NCBI GenBank assembly: GCA_963757335.1
Contig: CAVWRJ010000025.1
Span: 620,001-684,000 of the forward strand
Origin: DASQPA01 sp963757335
GTDB lineage: Bacteria; Acidobacteriota; Thermoanaerobaculia; Multivoradales; UBA5704
Length of the DNA: 64,000 bases
Reading direction: 5' to 3'
Part shown: in pieces, positions 58,901-64,000 of the stretch
How positions within the stretch are numbered: the first letter of the stretch is position 1
How the letters are laid out: each line of letters begins with the position of its first letter
Made by a program: the position numbers and the translations under genes
The notes under the pieces: model-generated
What the model saw: the letters and a program-made list of their open reading frames with translations, nothing else
Databases searched by the model: none
Told to the model about the DNA's origin: nothing

Positions 58901-59080
58901 GGACTCGACGACCTGCGAGCTGGCGCCGGTGTAGAAGCTCGTCACCGTGATCTGCGGCGGCGCCAGGGTCGGATACTGGGCGATCGGCAGACTGGGGATC
59001 GAGACCGCCCCGGCGAGGACGATCAGGAGGGCGCAGACGGTCGCGAAGACCGGTCGCTTGAGGAAGAAGTCGGCGAACAT
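55916..59080 (-). CDS. RND multidrug efflux pump (AcrB/MexB type)
   Basis: 1054 residues, full AcrB length. FFLKRPVFATVCALLIVLAG TM1, two large periplasmic loops, the proton-relay GLVVDDAIVVLENI in TM4, and GLAAKNSILIVEFAEQLRAKG in TM10 are all intact. A HAE-1 (hydrophobe/amphiphile efflux) assignment fits. It lies 29 bases after the fusion protein and overlaps TolC, so the three genes are one operon transcribed leftwards. Export of the lipopeptide is possible but the operon is 20 kb away. Confidence 0.96.
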   Translation of the reverse strand: MFADFFLKRPVFATVCALLIVLAGAVSIPSLPIAQYPTLAPPQITVTSFYTGASSQVVESAVTTPLEQQINGVEGMRYLTSTSANDGSSILTATFEIDRDIDLAAVDIQNRVSIASGRLPNEVRTTGVTVAKSSTAFVLVAGMYAEHGEYDSLFMSNYVDVYLRDALKRVKGVADVLIFAERKYSMRLWLDPVLLASRKVTASDVVAALREQNVQVAAGQVGQPPAPAGQAYQISVRALGRLSEPAEFGNVVVKARPDGTLVKLRDVGRAELGAENYGSNLTFNGVPAVGFAVFQLTSANALDVDRDVKAELARLSKRFPPGLKYKVAFDTTTVVGESIREVLITLLEAILFVIAVIFLFLQDWRSTLIPAITIPVSLVGAFAFVKLLGFSINTLTLFGITLATGLVVDDAIVVLENIQRHIHEDHSDVMTAASAAMREVTGAVVATSLVLISVFVPVAFFPGTTGLLYKQFSLTIAFSVALSAFNALTLTPALAALWLGRGERPHGAFFSGVNRGIDGVTRGYHRVLEAFMRRRLIVVLFFLVGLALTYWIFRQVPTGFVPDEDQGYFIVNIQAPAGASLEYTTRIAAEAQKLVSNDHDVISLFSVTGFSFGGSAPNRGLMFASLKPLAERKGADHSAKSVVGRLLGPLLGMQGALVIPFEPPPIQGLGVFGGFQFEVLDQSGGTVEGLEQATRDLVGQGGKSPDLRGLFTGFTASDPQLLVKIDRDRAKSLGVSLGEITDTLQIFLGSVYVNDFDFNNRAYRVFAQAASRFRAEPKDIQQFYVRSEAGVMVPLASLVTVSETTAPQVISHYNLFRSAEINGSPAPGRSSGQAIAAMETLAKRVLPQGFGYEWSGQSLEEIRSGGQSLLLFGLGLLVVYLTLSAQYESFTLPFIILLAVPLALFGALAAQALRGLEDDVYCQIGLVMLIGLAAKNSILIVEFAEQLRAKGATIVEAAIESARIRLRPILMTSFAFILGVLPLVFASGAGQASRHSVGTAVFGGMIVSTLLNLGIIPVLYVIVRTLTPGKSVRSEPEEPLSTRVPAEPQGGGHV

Positions 59081-59109
59081 GGGAGATGTCGGTCTCTCGA
59101 ATCAGACGG

Positions 59110-60339
59110 TCAGGGGAGCGGGGTCACCGGGGTGCCGTCGGCGAGCTTCTGCACGCCGCCGGTCGCCACCCGCTCGCCCGGCTTGACCCCGGAGAGCACC
59201 GCGTAGTCGTTCCCCACCACCTCCCCCACCTGGATCGGCCGCTGGTGGGCGACCAGGCCTTTGCCTCCTGGGCCGGGCTCGACGACGAAGGCGAAGAACT
59301 GGCCGCTCGTCCGGGTCACCGCGAGGAGCGGCAGGACCGGACCGCGCCGGGAGCTCCAGATCACCCGGGCGCGCACCAGCTGGCCGGCGCGCAGGGTTCC
59401 GGCGTTGGCGGAATGGGCGGGAGTGGTGGCAGGGGCCGGACTGGCGGCATTGGCGGCATTGGCGGTATTCGCCACGTTCGCCGGATTGGCAACGTTGGCG
59501 AGATTTGCGGCATTGGCGGTATTGGCAGGATTGACGATCGGCGCCTTGATCAGCACGGACTGGGTCTGGTCGTCGACCTGCGGGGCGATGTAGTTGATCG
59601 CGCTCGCCGCCAGGACCGTACCGTCCTCCCCGACGATCTCGACCGGCAGGCCGGTTTTCAGGTCCTTCGACCGTTCGAGGGGGATCGACACATAGGCTTC
59701 GAGGGCCGTGTTCTCGTCGATCGTCGTCAGGAGGGTCGCGGAGGTGACCCGGTCGCCCACCCGCACCGGGATGTCGCCCACCACCCCCGCCGAAGGCGCC
59801 GTCACCCGAAAGTAGCGCAGCTGCACCTCCTGCTCCTCGACCTGGGCGCCCAAAGCGTCATAGTCCGCCTGCGCCTGGTGGAGGGCGCTCTCCGCCTGGT
59901 CGAGGGACTGCCGCGGCACCGCCCCCCCCTTGTAGAGAGTCTCCATCCGCTTCTGCTGCTGGCGAGCGTAGTCGAGGGTCGCCCGCCGCATCGCCCGGTT
60001 CGCCTCCTCGCTCCTGACCGCGGCCCGCTGCTTCATGGGATCGATCTGCAGGATCGGCGACCCCGGAGTGACGCGATCCCCCGACTTGACGAAGATCTGG
60101 GTGATGACGCCCTCGGTCTGCGGCTGGACGTTGACCGAGTGCCGCGATTTCAAGGTCGCGAGATACTCGCTGGCCTCGCGCAGGTCGGTCTCCCGCACCG
60201 TCTCGACCTTGACCGGCAGCCCTCCCCCACCGCCGGGACCTCCCGGACCGCCGGGACCCTCCGCGGCGGGCTTGCCGCCGCAGCCGGCGAGGATGCCTAT
60301 GAGGAGGAGAGCCAGGCTCCCCGCGCCTCTCGATGTCAT
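59110..60339 (-). CDS. RND membrane fusion lipoprotein (AcrA/HlyD type)
   Basis: 409 residues. The N-terminus is a lipoprotein signal (LALLLIGILAGCG, lipobox LAGC). Domains: first beta-barrel/lipoyl half (ASEYLATLKSRHSVNVQPQTEG), an alpha-helical hairpin rich in Q/E/A, then lipoyl and barrel (ITSAT...GVKPGERVATGGVQKLADG). In the middle is a remarkable run of Ala-Asn-Pro/Val/Leu triplets (59400-59535) encoded by a 9-bp tandem repeat. First gene of the efflux operon; TATAAG and TAAGAT boxes on the minus strand at 60410-60420 are a possible promoter. Confidence 0.93.
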   Translation of the reverse strand: MTSRGAGSLALLLIGILAGCGGKPAAEGPGGPGGPGGGGGLPVKVETVRETDLREASEYLATLKSRHSVNVQPQTEGVITQIFVKSGDRVTPGSPILQIDPMKQRAAVRSEEANRAMRRATLDYARQQQKRMETLYKGGAVPRQSLDQAESALHQAQADYDALGAQVEEQEVQLRYFRVTAPSAGVVGDIPVRVGDRVTSATLLTTIDENTALEAYVSIPLERSKDLKTGLPVEIVGEDGTVLAASAINYIAPQVDDQTQSVLIKAPIVNPANTANAANLANVANPANVANTANAANAASPAPATTPAHSANAGTLRAGQLVRARVIWSSRRGPVLPLLAVTRTSGQFFAFVVEPGPGGKGLVAHQRPIQVGEVVGNDYAVLSGVKPGERVATGGVQKLADGTPVTPLP

Positions 60340-60579
60340 GCGTCTCTCCCCCCTGGGATCGGGATCATGGGGCGGGCGTTGCCACCGGCAAGATTTCGCC
60401 CTTCGGCGGCTATCTTATAACCAGATGGCGGAAGGTGCGCCAGTCATGTCTGTTCTTACACCCACCAGACTGGAGGTCGCCAAGCGGGTGATGCACGACA
60501 ACCGCGATGTCCTGCGCCAGCTCGCCAAGGGAGCGCCGAGCCGGCGTTTGCCGCGCCCCTTGGGCGTCTCTGGCGTCGC

Positions 60580-60608
60580 TTGACAGCGCGAGGCCGCCGG
60601 GCTACTTT
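60580..60608 (+). promoter_or_regulatory. Strong promoter of the VapBC-like pair
   Basis: TTGACA (60580-60585), 17 bases, TACTTT (60603-60608), followed after exactly six bases by the antitoxin ATG. This is the best sigma-70 match in the window and implies a leaderless mRNA. Confidence 0.7.
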
Positions 60609-60614
60609 GCCAGC

Positions 60615-60906
60615 ATGCGTGCAGTCGCCCTGAAGATCCTGGAGAAACGAGTCCAGGGAGCTCGTCCACCTGGCAGAGAAAGGGGAGACCGTCCTCATCT
60701 CCGAGCACGACCGGGTCATCGCCGAGCTGAATCCCCCTCGCGAGGCACCCAGCCCTTTCCTGACCAATCCTGCCCTCGCAGAAGCAGTCCGGAAGGGATG
60801 GATCACCCCGGCAGGAGACGTCTCGGGGGAGCCTCCGCCGCGCCATCCGATCGCCCCGACGAACGAGTTGCTCGAAGAGCTGGATGCCGACCGGGCTGAC
60901 CGTTGA
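60615..60906 (+). CDS. VapB/Phd-type antitoxin (one frameshift)
   Basis: With one extra A removed from the AAA at about 60647, the frame reads MRAVALKILE-NESRELVHLAEKGETVLISEHDRVIAEL and continues to DELDADRADR, about 96 residues. The ALKILENESRELVHLAEKGE core with GETVLISEHDRVIAEL is a prevent-host-death/VapB-like antitoxin fold. Its TGA at 60904-60906 overlaps the toxin TTG (TTGA). Confidence 0.7.
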
Positions 60907-61097
60907 TCTATCTCGATAGTTCGGTCGCTCTCGCGTACCTCCTGGGTGAAGACCGCACTCCTTCCGTCTCGCTCTGGCGTTCTCCCCTCGCGTCCAGCCG
61001 GCTCCTTCAATTCGAAGTCTGGAACCGCATCCATGCGCGAGAGCTCACTGCAACCCATTCCAGGTTGTTGGAGCTGCTCTTGAAGCGCATCACGTAG
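60903..61097 (+). pseudogene. Truncated PIN-domain toxin (VapC-like)
   Basis: Only 64 residues instead of ~130. It starts MIYLDSSVALAYLLGED (first PIN aspartate) and continues to SRLLQFEVWNRI with the second acid, then stops at KRIT. The last two thirds of the PIN fold, with the other metal-binding aspartates, are missing, and the next gene (minus strand) begins nine bases later. The toxin is therefore likely inactive, consistent with a recombination breakpoint here. Confidence 0.72.
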
Positions 61098-61105
61098 CTC
61101 CCCGA

Positions 61106-61720
61106 TCATATTAGGCCACCTAAGACACACTCTGTAAACGCATCCTGCGCAATGTAGGTTTTGGCATCAAGACCGAAGTTCAGCGTGTCGATGTCCTCCA
61201 GAAGGAAAGACATGTGTTGGGCGAATGCTCGCAGATTCACACATTGATTCGTCGCGGCTGCGGGCTGACCTTTCGCATCAATGGGGTAGCGGAAAGTATA
61301 GCATGTTACGTCAATTTCAGCGATTTCATTAGACGTCGCCCTGATCCGTTGTAGGAGGCTCTGCAGGAAAACATCTCCAGGAAATAGTAGCTCTATGGAA
61401 CGAGTCAGAACAGTCGCCAGGAGGTGTAGTTTATGAGTATTATGTAACTGGTCCTCGATATCAGAGGAGCCGGTATAACCAGCGAATTCTGCCGCTTTGT
61501 AGATGGCGTGCTTCAGGGAGAGTTCAAGGGCGTGGCAATAGAGAAATATGACTGGATAGGCCTCATAGTCCAAGAAACGCCTCTTCCGCAATAAGGACTT
61601 TGTAAGTTTCTCGGCTGCACTCCTGTATCCGGTGGCGAAAATGTTGAAAGCAGCCCTTGGATCTCCCCCGAGGTAATAGGAGAATGTGCTGTGATCGTAT
61701 TCCTGATTGTAGAAGGCCAA
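61106..61720 (-). CDS. Hypothetical low-GC protein, foreign composition
   Basis: 204 residues with clearly lower GC than anything nearby, suggesting recent acquisition. It is all-alpha in appearance: YPVIFLYCHALELSLKHAIY, then HNTHKLHLLATVLTRSI. The FLYxHxLELSLKHxI...H.L pattern resembles a group of HEPN-like uncharacterised proteins, but I cannot name the family. No signal peptide. It abuts the truncated VapC toxin and may mark an insertion. Confidence 0.5.
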   Translation of the reverse strand: MAFYNQEYDHSTFSYYLGGDPRAAFNIFATGYRSAAEKLTKSLLRKRRFLDYEAYPVIFLYCHALELSLKHAIYKAAEFAGYTGSSDIEDQLHNTHKLHLLATVLTRSIELLFPGDVFLQSLLQRIRATSNEIAEIDVTCYTFRYPIDAKGQPAAATNQCVNLRAFAQHMSFLLEDIDTLNFGLDAKTYIAQDAFTECVLGGLI

Positions 61721-61984
61721 AGTGTGCAGCTCCTATCTGCTTGGGCAAGGTAACGTGAGACCAAGCGCGTGGACATGGGTCGGATCTCTACTGTCAGCCG
61801 GGTCAACCGTGCGTGGCTTCTTCATCGGCTGTCTGTGGTTCGCCAACTCGGATCGCAGTTCCCCTCCCGCCCCATTCCTGCTATCCTACACCACATCGGG
61901 AGGAACGTCCTCCCGCCCATCCAACGGGGCCGGCCCGAGCTACCAACTCGAACCGACCCCTGACTCTGCACGAGGTACTCGCTC
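61721..61984. other. Gene-free accessory spacer
   Basis: 264 bases with no supported gene. Base composition drifts from low to high GC, short open frames run through it in all directions without start signals. It probably is the scar between the acquired gene and the host sequence. Confidence 0.4.
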
Positions 61985-62512
61985 ATGCAAAGCTCCCGTA
62001 ATGGTAGCAGTGTCCCTCCCTCCCCCCTCGACAACGCCTTCTCCCCCGCCTACCTGGCCCGCCTGCGCGAGCAGGACGACTCCCTGACCGCCGCCGAGGC
62101 GGAGCTTGCCGGTCCCTGGAAGATCGAGCCGGTCCCGGGCAAGCCGGGGGCGGTCGCTGTGCTTCGGCAGTGGGAGGAGATGGATGCCGGCGATCCTCCC
62201 GTCGCCGTCCTCTGGCATGGGGAGACGGCGAGGCTCCTCTCCGTCCTCCTTCCGGTAATCGACCGCGAGCCGCTCTTCTATATTGAGGAAGGGACCGCTT
62301 CGGAGGGCTATCCGCTGGTCGCGGTCTATGGCGAGCAGGGACCCCAGGTCGCCGGCTGGCTCGACCGTTGTGAGCCGCGGTGGACGGAGGGGCTCCATAT
62401 TCTGGAGGCGCTCGTCCGTTCGCCTCTCGCTCTCGCGACTCTGCTCGAAGCGGCCGGGCCCGGGGCCGAAGAGCAGGTCGGGCGGATCCGCGCCCGGCAT
62501 TCGCGGGCTTAG
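61985..62512 (+). CDS. Hypothetical cytoplasmic protein (175 aa)
   Basis: Not recognised. After a disordered N-terminus the protein is a compact alpha/beta domain: SPAYLARLREQDDSLTAAEA, then WKIEPVPGKPGAVAVLRQWE and PLVAVYGEQGPQVAGWLDRC. No signal, membrane segment or metal motif. The codon use matches the window's high-GC style, so it is probably a genuine resident gene. The start is uncertain; a start a few codons downstream would also fit. Confidence 0.6.
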   Translation: MQSSRNGSSVPPSPLDNAFSPAYLARLREQDDSLTAAEAELAGPWKIEPVPGKPGAVAVLRQWEEMDAGDPPVAVLWHGETARLLSVLLPVIDREPLFYIEEGTASEGYPLVAVYGEQGPQVAGWLDRCEPRWTEGLHILEALVRSPLALATLLEAAGPGAEEQVGRIRARHSRA

Positions 62513-62629
62513 GGAAGACGGCCGGGGGGACGGGAATGGGCGGGCAGGCCGCAGCTTCCGTCCCTCTTGGCTGTGGTGCTAGGCGGCACGGAGTGCAGCG
62601 GAGGTTTTACTTTCGCGTGGACGGCCGAG

Positions 62630-63313
62630 GACATGGGTAACACTTCAGACCGGAGACATAGGTAACACTCCCGGAGGGAGTGGTTGATAGTCCCGGCTGA
62701 CTGACAAGGGGGCGGCGGCTCCGGAGGGAAGCCCGGAGGGCGACCGGAGGAGCCGCCGCCGTGCAGCCGGCTAGCCATACAATTTGCGTTCTCGTTCATT
62801 CAACCGGGCCAGGCGGAGACTGCCGAAATAGACCGCCCACAGCCCGTCGTCGTACTCCTCGAGCCCGACGTGCTCCCCGCGCAAAGCTTCGGTGAGAAAC
62901 AAGTGTCCTCCTTTCCACTTGATCTCGCCACCCTGGTGGACGTAGCGCACCTCGTAGTGGCCCGGATATTCGGGCTTCGGGAGGTGCTTGGGGTAAGGAC
63001 GGCTGGCGGGTTGGTAGAGCTCGCTCGGAGTCCTCTGGCTGAGCGCCTCATGGGGTCTCTGCTCGTTGTACTCGCGGCGGAAGTCATGGAAACGGTCTTG
63101 GTGGGACGAGCCGTCGGTGGCCGGCGGGCGGGCCGTTTCGGCCTTGAGGATGCGGTGCATCTGCTCGTGCCGGCCGTTCTGCTCGAAATGAGCGGGGGCA
63201 GTGTGTTCCAGCCGGATCCCGCCGCCGTGCTCCTCGGGCGCCGCGCGGGAGCCCTCGACCAGACCGGCGAACACTGGAGCGCCGCCAGAGCTGTCTATAG
63301 ATGGCGCTCGCAA
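62630..63313 (-). mobile_element. IS481-like insertion sequence remnant
   Basis: The 3' end of an IS481-type element remains: a C-terminal transposase fragment followed by two GACATRGGTAACACT repeats at 62630-62644 and 62655-62669, the kind of terminal sequence seen at ends of these elements. The 5' part of the transposase gene and the other terminus are missing. No target duplication could be seen. Confidence 0.65.
62771..63313 (-). pseudogene. IS481-family transposase, C-terminal fragment
   Basis: 180 residues with the IS481 integrase-core end: EQNGRHEQMHRILKAETARP, RFHDFRREYNEQRPHEALSQ, then RTPSELYQPASRPYP and a C-terminal beta-barrel-like segment (EVRYVHQGGEIKWKGGHLF). The catalytic D, D of the DDE core are upstream and absent; only the final E region (NEQRPHEAL) remains. 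The N-terminal residues before EQNG do not align, consistent with truncation. Confidence 0.82.
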
Positions 63314-63429
63314 CTACCGAATCTTTGGGAGCTGAGGAAAGATGGCCTAAGCCTCTGAAATCAAACAGCTCCCATAACTTCCCTATGTCAATCTGGATAG
63401 GAAGCCCAAGGGATCCTGACGACTCCCTT
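63314..63429. other. Spacer between IS remnant and repeat array 3
   Basis: No gene. It contains an inverted repeat GGGAGCTG / CAGCTCCC around 63327-63380 with a ~35-base interval and otherwise nothing recognised. Confidence 0.3.
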
Positions 63430-63682
63430 AGTGTGCAGGAAGAGAGCGGGAATGTGCACGGGGGCTCCGGTCGTGTGCAAGAACGACCTGGCCATGCACA
63501 CGACAGCGCCGGGAGTGTGCAAGACTGCCGCGGAAATGCACACGATGGTTCCAGTCGTGTGCAAGAACGCCTCAGAAATGCACATGCCGAAGACAGTCGT
63601 GTGCACGAATGCTTTGGAAATGCACATTTCCGGTTCGGTCATGTGCATTTCTGAGTTCAACCTGCACATTTCCAGGCCGTAA
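63430..63682. repeat. 42-bp-period (2 x 21) repeat array 3 with TGCA cores
   Basis: Twelve TGCA cores at 63434, 63455, 63476, 63495, 63518, 63537, 63560, 63579, 63602, 63621, 63644 and 63663. After the first two 21-base steps the spacing alternates 19 and 23, i.e. a 42-base double unit with GTGTGCAAG and AAATGCACA half-sites in opposite orientation. As in the other arrays, length divisibility by three leaves open frames on both strands that are not genes. Confidence 0.9.
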
Positions 63683-63701
63683 AGGTGGGCGTACGCGCCG
63701 G

Positions 63702-64000
63702 CTAGGCGCTAGCGGGCGCTGTCGCTCGTTCGAGCTTCGCTAAGTAGGCGAGCGCCTCCGCCGTCGTCGTCCCGCACATCTCGGCGCCGGGCCGGAGCCG
63801 GAGGCAGATCTCCGGTCGCTCCGGCATTCCGAAGAGGAGGCAGCGGTTGTCGGCGGCCTGCGCCACCGTGGGGTGGTAGCTCGGGTCGACCTCCTGGCCG
63901 ACGTTGAAGGCCGCCCCGGCTTTCGCGGGTTTGGCAATATGGGCCGCCAGGGCCGGCGGGGATCGGGAGCAGGTAATGCACGAGAACCGCGAGGTCCTGA
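63702..64000 (-). CDS. C-terminal part of a small cysteine-containing protein (partial)
   Basis: The frame without an internal stop runs from the right edge to TAG at 63704-63702. It reads RTSRFSCITCSRSPPALAAH, then AAFNVGQEVDPSYHPTVAQA and NRCLLFGMPERPEICLRL, ending ...AEALAYLAKLERATAPASA. CITC plus the C..F..PERPEIC..LRPGAEMCG spacing resembles iron-sulfur or zinc-chelating YkgJ-like cysteine-cluster proteins. No ATG is inside the window, so the start is unknown. Other frames in this stretch have no such coherent sequence. Confidence 0.55.
   Translation of the reverse strand, partial: RTSRFSCITCSRSPPALAAHIAKPAKAGAAFNVGQEVDPSYHPTVAQAADNRCLLFGMPERPEICLRLRPGAEMCGTTTAEALAYLAKLERATAPASA

Noticed and set aside
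60423..60583. Small plus-strand ORF after TTATAA (53 codons)
   Set aside because: No ribosome site and no recognisable family; kept only as part of the 27-bp copy observation.
63431..63682. CRISPR array
   Set aside because: Units are 21/42 bases without unique spacers of fixed length and no cas genes are nearby.

Overview
The window is very GC-rich with dense, long genes. Two ADOP/MacB-type permeases of about 810 residues, a DUF5117-type zinc protease, a DUF820/Uma2 protein, an IS481 remnant and several toxin-antitoxin pairs together suggest an Acidobacteriota-like soil or sludge bacterium. This taxonomic reading is inference; there is no rRNA or tRNA in the window to test it.

Layout. 1-32.8 kb is dominated by a lipopeptide-type NRPS/PKS cluster on the minus strand. 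Transcription order is: NRPS-2 (32835 to 19348; FAAL-ACP, then C-A-PCP, C-PCP, C-A-PCP, C-A-PCP, no thioesterase), then a PKS (14849 to 10017; KS-AT-degenerate KR-ACP), then NRPS-1 (10015 to beyond position 1; C-A-PCP-E, C-A-PCP-E, C...). PKS and NRPS-1 are one base apart. The two halves are separated by a plus-strand ADOP permease, a small unknown gene, an RHH/DUF5615 toxin-antitoxin pair and a 21-bp-period repeat array. The expected product starts with a fatty acid activated by the FAAL, extended by amino acids (codes read by eye suggest Ala and Val for two modules), then a malonyl unit, then two D-configured residues.

32.9-41.7 kb holds a zinc-ribbon protein, a Phd/RelE pair, a second ADOP permease, a small secreted protein, a cysteine-rich lipoprotein, a PGM1-like ATP-grasp ligase next to a glutamine-amidotransferase-like protein, and an MNT/HEPN pair. 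41.7-54.6 kb holds mostly exported or household genes: a tandem DUF4019 protein, a sugar-nucleotide epimerase, a glutaminyl cyclase, a zinc metalloprotease, a secreted triple-HhH (ComEA-like) protein, a GGDEF-EAL protein, a cysteate-synthase-like PLP enzyme, a DEAD-box helicase and a broken Uma2 gene. 54.6-60.3 kb is a tripartite RND efflux operon (membrane fusion protein, pump, TolC). 60.5-64 kb is an accessory tail with a truncated VapC module, a low-GC unknown gene, an IS481 remnant, another repeat array and the end of a cysteine-containing protein.

Two kinds of structure are not explained by genes. (1) Three unrelated intergenic arrays share a 21-bp (or 42-bp) period, which equals two (four) turns of B-DNA. 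(2) Two hairpin elements, one intergenic and one in frame inside an NRPS adenylation domain, share a conserved ~48-nt loop while their long stems differ in sequence. Many genes carry single-base frameshifts (at least 14 in NRPS-2), most simply explained as uncorrected indel errors in the assembly.
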